Assembly: GCA_903772945.1 (NCBI GenBank)
Contig: CAICTM010000605.1
Coordinates: 1 to 56,860, forward strand
Length of the DNA: 56,860 nt
Direction: 5' to 3'
Source: Seminavis robusta
Taxonomy: Eukaryota; Bacillariophyta; Bacillariophyceae; Naviculales; Naviculaceae
In this document: piece by piece, positions 1-9,557 of the stretch
Numbering within the stretch: the stretch's first letter is position 1
Layout of the letters: every line of letters begins with the position of its first letter
The notes under the pieces: model-generated
The model's database searches: none
What the model was told of the DNA's origin: nothing
The model's input: the letters and a program-made list of their open reading frames with translations, nothing else
Made by a program: the position numbers and the translations under genes

Positions 1-450
1 GAGTGTCTCGGCCACCACGGTTGCCAATTCCCGTGTCCCCAACATGCCAATTTTGACCGCCACGGGGGGTAGATCGTTGGCGAGACAGTCCAATTGTGCC
101 GCCAAGAATTCCGGAGGAGGAGCATGGACGCCCGTGACGCCTTGCGAGTTTTGTGCCGTCAAGCAGGTAATGGCGGAACATCCATGCGCCCCCATGGTGT
201 GCAGAGCGTGCAAATCTGCCTGAATTCCGGCACCACCACCCGAATCACTTCCGGCAATCGTGTAGACAATCGGCCGTTTCATAGTACTGCTAAACGTAGC
301 AGTAGAATCCGCAGGAGTGGCAGCAGCAAAGGCAGACGCAGCAGAGAGACACCATGAGGAAGGCAGTAAACCCAACAGCCAAATCAGAACCCAACGAAAG
401 CATAACTGCATCAAAATCCGAGCTACTGACCCTGAGGAGGACATACTCAT
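1..450 (-). CDS. thiD: ThiD-like hydroxymethylpyrimidine (phosphate) kinase, plastid-type presequence, 3' part outside window
   Basis: Phosphorylates HMP and HMP-P in thiamine synthesis (family knowledge). The reverse strand is open from the ATG at 450 to the window edge (150 codons). The mature domain starts near residue 57 with MKRPIVYTIAGSDSGGGAGI followed by QADLHAL, the ribokinase-fold substrate loop typical of ThiD; 'ITCLTAQNSQGV' and 'VKIGML' follow, also characteristic. Residues 1-40 form a hydrophobic signal peptide (rich in L/W around 16-35) ending in A38-S39-A40-F41, the ASAF motif of diatom bipartite plastid targeting, so the enzyme is inferred to act in the plastid stroma. The ATG at 450 is preferred because it includes this presequence; an ATG two codons on (444) is possible. 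The C-terminal half, and any fusion to a thiamine-phosphate synthase, lies outside the window. Confidence 0.9.
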   Translation of the reverse strand, partial: MSMSSSGSVARILMQLCFRWVLIWLLGLLPSSWCLSAASAFAAATPADSTATFSSTMKRPIVYTIAGSDSGGGAGIQADLHALHTMGAHGCSAITCLTAQNSQGVTGVHAPPPEFLAAQLDCLANDLPPVAVKIGMLGTRELATVVAETL

Positions 451-1101
451 AAAAATGTATCTACTAGTATCAAGCTACGTTGTATCTCGGCTATTGCTTC
501 TCGTGGCTTTCGTGGTATTATAATGGAGATCGCCTCTCTGCCATGGTCATACTGATAGTTTGGTGGCTGGGACGAGTTGTCGGTTGGATCTTTTGGATCT
601 TTTGGATCTTTTCGTTGATTGTATGACGTCATCCAATAATTGCCCATAACGCTACCGCTACTCTCAAGTTTGGGAAATTGCTTGTGTCACGCGGTCACGC
701 GTCGATGGATCGGAACAACCATGGATGCACCGCGACGGCACCAAAGAAGCCACATGTACAGCTCGCGCCTAGCCTGTCGGCATTGATCGTAACCTACGCT
801 ACCTGATATGATCCTTATTAGAAACCCACGAAATAATGAAAGCAAGGGACACCAAAGCAACGACTCGACGGAAGATGCGAATGGATTGAGCGATGTCTGC
901 TTGCAGAATTCTAAATTCGTTTCTCATGAAAACTCGAGGCTCGTCGTTGCGGTCGTGGTCTCGCCAACGCCAAGTCTTGTGGCGTTACGCGTTCAGTCAT
1001 CGTCTCATTTTCGTTTGCAGTTATCATAGCAAATTCCTCTCACAAAACTATTATTAGTTCCAAAGGTAGTAGCTCCCCACACCCCAAGCAAACGTATCAT
1101 C
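451..1101. other. Intergenic region between divergent genes
   Basis: The 650 bases between the divergently transcribed ThiD-like and SWIM genes should hold both promoters. Apart from a short tandem repeat at 586-612 I see no convincing gene or RNA; short open frames here lack codon or domain support. Confidence 0.6.
586..612. repeat. Short tandem repeat, 9-bp unit x3
   Basis: Three perfect copies of GGATCTTTT lie head to tail in the divergent promoter region. No function is evident. Confidence 0.85.
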
Positions 1102-1686
1102 ATGCCCACGAACATTTCTAAGAACAGCCAGGAGAAGCGCGAGAAGCGATGGCGTTCCAAGTGTCCCATTCCGGTAAAGGAACGCATCCGTCGGGCCAAC
1201 AAGGAGGACATGAAGATTTTAAAGCAAGGATCCGTCAAGAAGCTTCAGTGTAAGTTTCGGGTTGCTGGATCGACTGGAAACGTATACACGACTACCATTG
1301 GAAAGGTTCCCTCGTGCACATGCCCCGACTACCAAAAGAAACAAGATGCTTGCAAGCATACCCTTTTCGTCTTGTTGAAGATTGTGGGGTTGGACGCCGT
1401 CGACGACGAGCTTCTATATCAAAAGGCATTTGTCTCGGCAGAACTGGAGGAGTTGTTCGAACGAATGGAAGAAAACAAAGAGTCGGCTTCTCGCTATTTT
1501 CAGCAGAATGACGACACGGACGTGGATGGGCTCATTCGCGACTTGGCTGTGACCAACATTGAAGAGGATGGTCGCGGTCCATTTCGGTACGATAACGTGC
1601 GAAGTCTGACGGGGCAACCATCGGAACGTGATCGGTCTACTTACCGTCCCTTTCATTGGGAGACTTCCAATAAGCGTTATTACTGA
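1102..1686 (+). CDS. Small SWIM-type zinc-finger protein
   Basis: This 194-residue protein starts at an ATG preceded by a purine-poor AT-rich leader and has no intron. The N-terminus (residues 1-35) is very basic. A SWIM zinc finger is visible: C72-x-C74 (SCTCPDYQKKQDACKH) then C84-x-H86, the CxCx(n)CxH ligand pattern, followed by the usual hydrophobic helix TLFVLLKIVGL. SWIM domains bind nucleic acid or protein partners in MULE transposases, MEKK1 and ZSWIM ubiquitin ligases (family knowledge). There is no RING or transposase domain, so the protein is a stand-alone SWIM module; E3-ligase adaptor or DNA-binding roles are both open. The C-terminus is acidic then aromatic and unassigned. Confidence 0.8.
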   Translation: MPTNISKNSQEKREKRWRSKCPIPVKERIRRANKEDMKILKQGSVKKLQCKFRVAGSTGNVYTTTIGKVPSCTCPDYQKKQDACKHTLFVLLKIVGLDAVDDELLYQKAFVSAELEELFERMEENKESASRYFQQNDDTDVDGLIRDLAVTNIEEDGRGPFRYDNVRSLTGQPSERDRSTYRPFHWETSNKRYY

Positions 1687-2106
1687 GAAACGAATGTGGT
1701 ATCAGGAGGACAATTACATGGAAGGCACAAGAGAAACCACTCACGTTGCGGATTGAATGATGATGAATGTAGTCTAAGTCTTTGTCTAGCTAGAATCTTC
1801 TAAGGAACTTGAATACATCATACAAGAGCTATTGTAGTTACGACTCTTCTTTGCATGTGCCTGGCCGTCGCTGGCTCCCCCAGATAACCAAGAGGTCCTC
1901 TTTAGAAAACCCCTTTAGAGTCTTTTGAGTTGTGGCTCTGAGTGACGAGTGGAGGCCCAGGGGTTTCCACATTTCATGTCTGCTCACCGGCCACACTAGC
2001 CTCCTGAGCAGATGTGACACATGCCTTATAGCTGTCTAAAAGGCCTTGCACAATGACTCCGGAGCAGAACCAGAAGATCCAATGACATGTGAATTCTATT
2101 TCCCTT
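1687..2106. other. Intergenic region between convergent genes
   Basis: These 420 bases separate the convergent SWIM and LRR genes and should contain both 3' ends. No further gene, RNA or repeat is apparent. Confidence 0.5.
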
Positions 2107-3972
2107 TTACACCACAGAAGAATTGGAACATGCACAGTCACATCCACACAAAGTGGAGCTACAATCAAAGTCAATATGGCAGGGCTGAGCCAACCAATCA
2201 TCATCTTCGTAGACAGCACAAGACAAATACTGCAAGAAGCATAGCTCATCTGGGATTGTGCCAGACAAGCCAACGTTGCCAGTTACATTCAAAGCCTGCA
2301 GATTTGTCAAAAGTCCAAGCTCTGATGGCACAGATCCAGTCAGTTGATTTCCATCCAAATAAAGGACTGTCAAACCAATCAGCTGACCAAACTCAGAGGG
2401 GACAGGTCCAGTGAACTGATTATCATGGCACCCAAAGTGAGACATATCAGAGAGTCTTCCAAGCTCTGGTGGAAGCGGCCCAGTGAAATGATTTAGGGAC
2501 AAATCCAACAAAGAAATGTTAGCGAGTCTTCCAAGTTCGGATGGAATTCGCCCAGTGCACTGGTTTCCCAGTAATGCCAAGTCACTCAAGCTAGTCAGCA
2601 GTCCAAGCTCTGAAGGAATCTGGCCTGATAACTGATTTACAGACAACAACAACTGATACAAACCAGTGAGTTGTCCAATCTCACTTGGGAGTTGGCCAGT
2701 CACTTGTTCAAAATTCAATCCCAAACAAGTCAAATCAGTCATCTCATACACCTCTACTGGAATCAGAGATGAAATTGGTGTATCAATGTGATTGAAACCG
2801 AACTGAAGGCGGGTCAAAGCAGTCAACATGGTGATCTCTGCTGGAATAGAAGGTGTCAAACCGGAAAGCTGGAGGTCTTCCAACCAAAGAGAGGTAAACT
2901 TGCCACGGCTGTTGCATACATGTTGTGAATCAATACCCATATCAAAGTATTTTCCTTTGTCAAAATATCCAAATCCACTGGAGAACCAGTTGCACTCATC
3001 CACTGTGTAATCCATCCATCGCTCCTTTATGAGAGGGTTCCAATTTTCTCCCTCAAAGGCATAGAAGAATGTAGCAAGAGCAAACAACTGCTCCTTTCTC
3101 CATTCTGGTAGCCATGTGATGTTTTGGTGGTTTGCAAGCCAATTCCATGCTCTCCACTGAGGAGTTTCACTGCCATTGTTGATCCTCGCCAAGGTGTGAA
3201 TGGGAAGATTATCCAACAGCAAGTCCAGAACTCCACTGGGTGCAGATGATGGCATTTCAGAAGGAGTCATCGAGCCGAAGACAGTAGGAGATGGTGTTTG
3301 GTACACAACAACTTTATCGTCCTTTCCAGCAGTGCCAGCCACAGTCCCTATAATGGCAGCCACAGCGCAGACAGCCAGAAACAGAATAAAGAGGAGTGTT
3401 TGCCTCTGCTTTTTTGTTTCTTGTTCCCTTTGCTCTTGCTCCTCCAAATGCACGGGATCTGCATGCATTAAATCTTCTGGATCGTCCATGACTCGGTTAG
3501 CCACTGCCAATTGGTCCATGGAATTGCCGGATTGCCTTGCTTGATTGGGAAATAGAGCCGGGTCCATCACATGGTCAATTACCGGCAGCTCGGTTGTTGT
3601 GTCATTATTAGTTAAATTCGAATTTCCCGGGCCCGCCATGGAGTAGGCACCGGGCACCAAGACTTGTTGCTGCTGTTGTTGGATGGTTGAACGGACAAGT
3701 GTGGTCTCTTCCAGCGTATTTACTTGGTCATGAGCACAACCCAAGGCGGCACTTGGTTTTACGGGATTTGCCCCAGCTGCTGTTGTCCCCGTGTCTCTTT
3801 GCGAATATTTGGCTATGCCTGTGGTCTCTTCCAGCGTATTTACTTGGTCATGAGCACAACCCACGGCGGCACTTGGTTTTACGTTGGGGGTGGTATTGCA
3901 TGGTTTCTTAGCAATCGAGGGACTGTCTGTGGCAGCCTCGTCGGCAGACTGCGGTGGGCTTTTTCCTTCCAT
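2107..3972 (-). CDS. Single-pass membrane leucine-rich-repeat protein (LRR family copy 1)
   Basis: A 621-residue intronless protein starting at the ATG at 3972. Order: low-complexity N-terminal region (1-190) with two copies of a VKPSAA-GCAHDQVNTLEETT block (residues 31-51 and 71-91) and a poly-Q run; a transmembrane helix at about 192-213; a juxtamembrane PSPTVFGSMTPSEMPSSAP stretch; a conserved domain LDLLLDNLP...WNWLANHQN...EWRKEQLFALATFFYA; then about nine plant-type LRRs (LPSEIGQLTGLYQL, IPSELG, FTGPLPPELGRL) over 370-590; and a Cys-rich end (DCSSTLCGCDCACSN). With no signal peptide and a central helix it is probably type II, LRRs outside or luminal. No kinase domain follows, so it is receptor-like in shape only. 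It shares the whole architecture with the genes at 9558 and 43770. Ligand and role are unknown. Confidence 0.9.
   Translation of the reverse strand: MEGKSPPQSADEAATDSPSIAKKPCNTTPNVKPSAAVGCAHDQVNTLEETTGIAKYSQRDTGTTAAGANPVKPSAALGCAHDQVNTLEETTLVRSTIQQQQQQVLVPGAYSMAGPGNSNLTNNDTTTELPVIDHVMDPALFPNQARQSGNSMDQLAVANRVMDDPEDLMHADPVHLEEQEQREQETKKQRQTLLFILFLAVCAVAAIIGTVAGTAGKDDKVVVYQTPSPTVFGSMTPSEMPSSAPSGVLDLLLDNLPIHTLARINNGSETPQWRAWNWLANHQNITWLPEWRKEQLFALATFFYAFEGENWNPLIKERWMDYTVDECNWFSSGFGYFDKGKYFDMGIDSQHVCNSRGKFTSLWLEDLQLSGLTPSIPAEITMLTALTRLQFGFNHIDTPISSLIPVEVYEMTDLTCLGLNFEQVTGQLPSEIGQLTGLYQLLLSVNQLSGQIPSELGLLTSLSDLALLGNQCTGRIPSELGRLANISLLDLSLNHFTGPLPPELGRLSDMSHFGCHDNQFTGPVPSEFGQLIGLTVLYLDGNQLTGSVPSELGLLTNLQALNVTGNVGLSGTIPDELCFLQYLSCAVYEDDDWLAQPCHIDFDCSSTLCGCDCACSNSSVV
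3701..3883. repeat. In-frame 120-bp-spaced duplication inside LRR gene copy 1
   Basis: The 63-bp blocks at 3701-3763 and 3821-3883 are identical except for one base (CCAAGG versus CCACGG). The 120-bp offset equals 40 codons, so the duplication keeps the reading frame and creates the repeated VKPSAA/HDQVNTLEETT block in the cytosolic N-terminus of the LRR protein. Confidence 0.9.
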
Positions 3973-4907
3973 CCTGCCGGCGACCGAGCTGCCAGCTGGC
4001 TCTAGTAGAACAAAACCAAACTAGGAGGATTGGTTTGCAAGGCAGAAGAAGCTGGATAATCTGCCTTCTCTAAAACCCCCACATAGTTCGAATCCCTGGT
4101 CTCTTCGATCCGTGGCGTTCCAGCTTGAAGGATCTGCTCCGCTTTCTTGCATGCTGCTTTCGGTCGGCTTGTCGGCTTAACAAAAAAGTGCGTTAATTGG
4201 TGACTTTTTCCAAGGTGAGTTGAAATTGTTAAATCCTTGAATGTTTTCTGACTGTTTTCACACATATAAGACCTTTCCCTTTAAACCGTTTTAATTGAAC
4301 TGGGCCAGATCTATGTCTCAAAGCCTTAACTTTGGTAAATCGTTTGCCCTCACATTTTCAAGCGATTTACATGGTCGAGTCATTGAAATTCGCTCGTACT
4401 CGGACGGCTAGACTACCAAGTCTTCATGAGTTACCGGATCGCGGAAGCAACTCGAAGCGTCACGGAGAGCTCATCAAAGAGGATCCAAGGCTTCTACAGT
4501 CGTAGGCAACACCACAGAATCCTCCATACTTCATCTAGTCAGTGGTTACCTCACCTTTCCAGAGCTCCACTGTGGCAATTTCCCTACAAACCAAGAAACC
4601 AAGCCACTCCCAGCATCACAGCAATTCAAGAAGACTGAAGAAAGTGTAGCTTGAAAGCAAGTTAGTTCTTTTGTAAGCATATGTCAGTGAGTCTCAGTAG
4701 GGTGTGAGTACCGGTAGGGGTGCCAGTCGAGTCCTAAGTCCTACAGAACTGTACGAAGTAAGGCTAATCGTAAGGGTATCCACGTTTGAACCCACAAACC
4801 CGCACATCGTTCGATGCGGTGGGGCGGTGGGGCTCATCCACAGTCCAGCCACAATGTTTCCAAAAGTCACAAAGTGCAGGAGGCAACAGCAAATAACACA
4901 TTAATAA
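3973..4907. other. Intergenic region
   Basis: About 930 bases between the divergent LRR and 2OG-oxygenase genes. A TTCGAATCC string near 4086-4096 recalls a tRNA T-loop but no cloverleaf can be folded around it. Short open frames have no domain support. Both promoters are presumably here. Confidence 0.5.
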
Positions 4908-5762
4908 ATGTCATCATCACAATCAGAATCAAAGCAAACCTGGAGAGAGATCTTCCCGGGAACCGCCTGGTGTGTGGAAGGTCTCTTGGACGAAGAAGAA
5001 TGCGCACAGTTGAAGGACATGGCAGTGAGGCAAGATGGAATTCTCGAGAAGACCATGCAAGGCGACACACGACATCGACAACGCGTCACATCCCGTTTGG
5101 ACGCCCCGGAGCTCTCGCAAGCGATTTGGCAGCGTATCCAAGACAATATCCCCCAAGAAATTGTCTTGACGGACACGAACTTTGAACAGTTCAAGGGGCT
5201 CTTGGCATCACCCGACATACCCGAAGACTATTACGGCACTTGGAAACCCAGCGGCTTGACCAGCAACCGTGTCAATGTCGCATATTGTTCGGGCAAGGGA
5301 CATTTGGCGGCTCACCGCGATGCCGACCATGTCTGGAACGAGCACGAGCGCAGCTTCTTGACCATCAACGGGTACTTGACCAACCGGCCAGTAGGATCGG
5401 GAGGAGCCACACGGTTCCTCGTGGATGATATTCGCGTCGAAGGATCCGATATCCCCATTAACGAAGAAAAACACGTCCTGGCGCGGGTCGAATCCGACAA
5501 GGCAGGAAAAGCCGTCGTCTTTTTCCATGGACTCATGCACGACGGAGAACCCTTGGCGTCGGACGACGAGCCTAAGTGGATCTATCGGGCGTTGGTGTAC
5601 TATCGGCGAGATCCCGAAACAGCACCGAAGCTGTCCCAGGAAGCGCAGGAAGCACGCAAAGTATTAAAGGAGGCTGTGGCAGCCGAAGAGGCCGGACAAA
5701 TCGGACTTGCCATTCAATTGTACAAAAAGGCGTACCGGTTGGATCCGTCGTTGGATCGATAA
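4908..5762 (+). CDS. 2-oxoglutarate/Fe(II)-dependent oxygenase with a C-terminal TPR-like motif
   Basis: A 284-residue intronless protein. The double-stranded beta-helix signature is visible: HxD iron ligands in HLAAHRDAD (H136, D138), a distal histidine in FHGLMHDGEP (H207 or H211) and a 2OG-binding arginine in KWIYRALVYYRR (R227). GGATRFLVDD at 165-174 matches the strand between them in prolyl-4-hydroxylase-like (P4Hc) enzymes. The last 30 residues (AEEAGQIGLAIQLYKKAYRL then DPSLD) look like one tetratricopeptide helix pair, as in the N-terminus of FBXO9/Hrt3-type F-box proteins. No signal peptide is seen, so the protein is probably cytosolic or nuclear. Substrate is unknown; prolyl or other protein hydroxylation is the likeliest activity. 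The ATG at 4908 has AAATG context and precedes the whole domain. Confidence 0.85.
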   Translation: MSSSQSESKQTWREIFPGTAWCVEGLLDEEECAQLKDMAVRQDGILEKTMQGDTRHRQRVTSRLDAPELSQAIWQRIQDNIPQEIVLTDTNFEQFKGLLASPDIPEDYYGTWKPSGLTSNRVNVAYCSGKGHLAAHRDADHVWNEHERSFLTINGYLTNRPVGSGGATRFLVDDIRVEGSDIPINEEKHVLARVESDKAGKAVVFFHGLMHDGEPLASDDEPKWIYRALVYYRRDPETAPKLSQEAQEARKVLKEAVAAEEAGQIGLAIQLYKKAYRLDPSLDR

Positions 5763-5943
5763 TGGAGTTAGGAATAAGAATGATAGGAATACAGGCAGCG
5801 AAAGCCAACATTAGACTAGTTTTCGGTGTAGAGTGTCGGCCACACAGACGCAGGTCGCATGCGATTAGCCAGGTGCAGAAAGCAGTAGCTTCTCAGTTCT
5901 CAGAACGGATAGCCGCTTGACCACACTTTACACCGCACTATAG

Positions 5944-7005
5944 CTATTGCTTGCAGGCAGCATACTGCTGCGCGGAGAATGCAGGAGGAGATCCTTTGTG
6001 GATTGGATAGTCGAATGCAGATTTGGTTGTGTCGTCGACTTCATGTGCCAATGATGACAATCGCCACAAGGCGTCCGCCTCCTTCAAACCCGGAAGGAAC
6101 GACGCATCGGCAGCGCCTTCGCGCCTGCACGATGCCATGACGCTCTCTGATGATCGAAGCTCCTTTCCGACTTCGAGTCCCACCAAAGAATAGCCATTGC
6201 TCGTCATGAAGGGGATCCAATGCCGGCACAAATCATTCTCTGCCCCTTCATAGGTTATTGTATTCTCCATGTACACTTCCGTCTTCAAATGCTGGATCCC
6301 TCGTTCGCGGATTGTTACAATGGAGGATTTGATAATGGCAAAGTCGTGACCTTGCGCATCCGTTTGGATAAAGTCAATGGCGACATGCGGTGGAATGGCG
6401 TCTAGAACATCCTGCATGGCCATGACGGGCACAATGCGAATGCCTTGGTTCTTGTTGCCTTGATTCCAATAACTATCTTGAGCCGCCTTGCTCAAACTGG
6501 ACGAGACACCGTTGCGGTTGTAGGCGTACATGGTGGCCAATGACGCGGAAGTCGACACCGCTGCGGGGACCACGTGCACCTGAGGGTGCGACGGAATGGC
6601 TTGAGGAATGATGGGTTCAAAGGCAATCGTTACAGCGCAAGGACCAGCGGATTCCTTGGGGAGGATGGGGTCGCGGTTGGAGCCAATGTTCAGTACTACC
6701 GTCTTGGTGGCAGGCGGCAGATCGAGATAGGCTGGTTGCTTCTTGCTAATAGTAGCCTCGCTGGCAGTGTTTTGGTGCTCTTGTGGTGGCTGCTTATTAT
6801 CCCCCTGGAACGTGTCCATTGCCTGATTTTCTCGATCGTCATTGCTCATGGTACCGGCAAGGACCTCCATCATGTTTCGAGTGGTTCCATGTAACTGACT
6901 GAACGTGCTCTTTGCGACTACAACCCCAATGCCAATCCCCACGACGATCCAGAGAGAGCCAAAGGCTTTTCGTTTGACAACAGTGGCGCTTTTGAGCTTT
7001 TTCAT
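5944..7005 (-). CDS. Membrane-anchored FkbM-family methyltransferase
   Basis: A 353-residue protein from the ATG at 7005. Residues 17-33 (a Gly/Val-rich hydrophobic segment after KRK) form a type II signal anchor. A linker rich in Q/N/D follows. The SAM-dependent FkbM fold starts at VVLNIGSNRDP (104-113); FEP (129-131) is the acidic strand-2 motif; AIDFIQTDAQGHDFAIIKSS (209-228) is the hallmark FkbM motif. FkbM enzymes O-methylate sugars or small molecules (family knowledge), so a Golgi role in glycan methylation is plausible but not shown. The gene is convergent with the 2OG oxygenase 180 bp away. Its upstream flank carries a 9-bp minisatellite. Confidence 0.85.
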   Translation of the reverse strand: MKKLKSATVVKRKAFGSLWIVVGIGIGVVVAKSTFSQLHGTTRNMMEVLAGTMSNDDRENQAMDTFQGDNKQPPQEHQNTASEATISKKQPAYLDLPPATKTVVLNIGSNRDPILPKESAGPCAVTIAFEPIIPQAIPSHPQVHVVPAAVSTSASLATMYAYNRNGVSSSLSKAAQDSYWNQGNKNQGIRIVPVMAMQDVLDAIPPHVAIDFIQTDAQGHDFAIIKSSIVTIRERGIQHLKTEVYMENTITYEGAENDLCRHWIPFMTSNGYSLVGLEVGKELRSSESVMASCRREGAADASFLPGLKEADALWRLSSLAHEVDDTTKSAFDYPIHKGSPPAFSAQQYAACKQ

Positions 7006-7644
7006 TGTGTCTGCTACCTGTTGATTGTACAGGTTCGTACCCTGGCGACCCTGGCTACCCTGGCTACCCTGGCTACCCTGGCTACCCTGGCTACCGGTTT
7101 CTCTATCTAGAGGACAAGATGCATGTCCTATGATAGTTTATTTGTGGCTGTGTTTCAGCGATTTGGCAGTTGGTAACCTGTTTCAGTAAATGTCACTGTT
7201 TGCTCAAAATCGAAGTGTGATCGATAGTGGAGGCAGTGAGCCTCTATTTTTTGCAATTGGTGGCAATTAAGCTCCTGATTTTTCGAGGTGCGCCCGATCG
7301 AGACAAATTCGTGAGCATTTCATAGCATTAGATACAGATACTGGTACCGGTACCGCTACATGTGCGTCCAGCTACAATGAAGCCTCAAGTTTGCCATCTC
7401 ATGCAGATATGCTACCGGTGGCTAGCTCGCGGCGTTGAAGTATCCGATACTACATGTAATTTGACTGGGATTTTAAAATAGAGCTCTTGCGGTCATCACA
7501 GACAAAGCCAAAGGGCATTCCCATGCATATGGACGCAGCCATCGCCCATCCATCAATTTCCATACCAATCGTCCTGCACTCTAACCCATAGTCCCAGCAC
7601 CATGGAAGAAGACAACGTTTCTGACCTTCTTTCAGCCAGAGGGT
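7006..7644. other. Intergenic region with minisatellite
   Basis: About 640 bases between divergent loci. It contains the 9-bp tandem repeat at 7038-7091 and ACCGGTACCGG palindromes near 7335-7360. No gene is apparent. Confidence 0.5.
7038..7091. repeat. Minisatellite, 9-bp unit x6
   Basis: Six head-to-tail copies of TACCCTGGC (the second reads GACCCTGGC) lie 33 bp upstream of the FkbM methyltransferase start, in its presumed 5' leader or core promoter. Confidence 0.9.
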
Positions 7645-8770
7645 ATGAATCCATCCAACGAACATGATGGCGATGCTCAAGGTGGTACCGGTACCGGTAC
7701 CGGTGACGGTAACTCTACCAGTACTAGAGACTTTGGTCATCAACCAGACCAGTTTGATGACAATTCAGCAGTAACGGATAGCCTCATCAAGCGAGCGGAG
7801 ACAGAAGCCGCACAGCAGTACCTTGACGAAGCACAGCAGCGCAGAGATGAAGAATCTGATGCCAATAAGGCTCAAGTAGAAGACAAGACACGTACTACTT
7901 CTGGTTCTACTACTCTTACTGGGAGCACAAACGAAGCCAGGGAAGAAGGCGACCAAAAAACCGGATCAGAAATTATGGAGATTGTGGCAAAACAAGCTGA
8001 TCTGGCAATGACGCATCATCTACAAGAAGAGCAAGAAGACCTCAAGAAAGCATACAAGACCACTCCCTGTCAAAACCCCATACGCGCCAATATGAAATTT
8101 CTGGCAACAAAATCACCTGAGGCATGGAAAACCACTCCCAATCAACATCTCTTGCTTGCAGACCGAAACAGAAATCAATGGAAGTGCCAAAACCGAAATG
8201 CTGACAAAGGATGCATATGAGGCAACGGAAAGAGAAACACTACCACCAGGAAATGCACGACGAGGAGCAGGAGCGCCAGGAGAAGCCTTGCTGCAACCAA
8301 CGAATAATGCTACCAATCATCAAGCTATATTGAATGATTCTGTGGAATGGTTTGAGCCAATCCCAATGCCACCTACAATATTGCACCGAGGAGCCAACCA
8401 CGGGCCACAATCTCGTCCCGGAGCCTACACAGGCAGAAACTTGCAGCGCGTCCAAAGTCTTGATTTCCACCTTGTGGGTAACAACAATGAAAGCGAAAAT
8501 GCTGTCAATGAACGTCGATCAAACACCAATACTGTCCCACATCCTCCTGTCACCAATGACCAAGGACTGGTTGAAGCTAGGGCTGTTATGGAGGAATCTG
8601 AGAGTCAAGTCTTCCAGGAAGCCCAGCAAGTTGATCATAATATATTGGGACAACAAGCTGGCAGAGAGAAAAGGGAAAAGGAGTGCCAAAGAATTGGATT
8701 TGCCGTTGCTGTTTGTTCTCTGGTTATTATCACTATCAGTCTGGTAGTTGGACGAAGGCCCAAATCATAA
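7645..8770 (+). pseudogene. Truncated, frameshifted LRR-family paralog lacking LRRs
   Basis: The N-terminus (MNPSNEHDG, HQPDQFDDNSAV, LIKRAE-E--QQY-DEAQQ, EESDA-KAQVED) matches residue by residue the start of the LRR protein at 9558. The match continues in frame 1 to TTPN near 8140, then in frame 2 (TETEINGSAKTEMLTKDAYE and following) to a stop at 8770. Aligned to the paralog, the segment between the shared ACCACTCCCAAT and AAACAG strings is 23 versus 25 nt, a net 2-nt loss that explains the frame change. A splice acceptor-like CTTGCTTGCAG sits at the shift, but no donor upstream keeps the conserved residues. The second part ends in a hydrophobic helix (GFAVAVCSLVIITISLVVGR) three residues before the stop; no LRR sequence follows. 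Likely a relic; a short tail-anchored product is the alternative. Confidence 0.7.
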
Positions 8771-9557
8771 ACCACCCCAACGCTAGCACTATCGTTTCGA
8801 CACTGCATATGCTCTAGGTGTATTTGGTCGTATCTAAATAGTCCTAGCTAGCTAGTGAACTGCCCATGCCAACCAGATTGCGGACAGCTGAGGCGGTGGC
8901 TGGGAGTCGAGGAATAAGAAGTAAAAGGAATTTCTTAACATTTTCTAAAATCTCAGGGCTCGCTATCTAGAGTAGAGTTTCTTATATTCGAGTCTGGAGT
9001 GTAACAGAAGCCAGTGATGGGGTGAAAGCCAGCATTCATTTCTGTTCCACAATTACTTTACTATACAACTATCAGTAAAAGCAATGTTCCAGTTGGATCA
9101 AGAAAGATTACAAGATTACTGGCTTGTTCCCAATCAAAGGGAAGAGCTGCGAAGCCAGTGTTCCTCGAAACCCTATTCATATTCCAGGCTTTAAAGCTCG
9201 TGTTCTTTGGAGCACTGGCTTCTTAAATCCCAATATCCCAACCAAGAATCAAATAAATACTTGAGACCAGACTACTGACTACGGAGTAATTACTTTCTCC
9301 AGCTTTCCAAGCCATTGTACTTCGCTACTGAGTAGAGTACACCTAGCTGGCTAAACCCCCCTAAATTACAGCAGCTATTCCCTCTATCCCATCCAGAGTA
9401 GTAGACTACCGTAACTCTTGGTTCCTCTCGGCGCTAGCTAGCTAGAGACCTGTTTGTGAGTTGTGAGAGGTTGGCCGTTCATTTCAATGGACAAGGCACA
9501 GAAAATCGCAGAAACAGTACCACGGAAAAAGACAACGGTGCTGACCTTTCCAAGAAG
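8771..9557. other. Intergenic region
   Basis: About 790 bases with GCTAGCTAGCTAG motifs at about 8846-8855 and 9432-9445. It should contain the promoter of the LRR gene at 9558. No gene is apparent. The reading frame of that gene stays open upstream to a GTG at 9456, but this segment has no ATG. Confidence 0.5.

Noticed and set aside
4020..4140. tRNA-like TTCGAATCC with flanking stems
   Set aside because: T-arm and acceptor stems do not pair and no anticodon arm fits.
8150..8161. Splice acceptor CTTGCTTGCAG explaining the frame change in the LRR relic
   Set aside because: No donor upstream preserves the residues conserved with LRR gene 2; a 2-nt net loss explains the shift more simply.
9456..9557. 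Upstream extension of LRR gene 2 to a GTG
   Set aside because: No ATG in this part, and the paralogous relic starts with the MNPSNEHDG at 9558.
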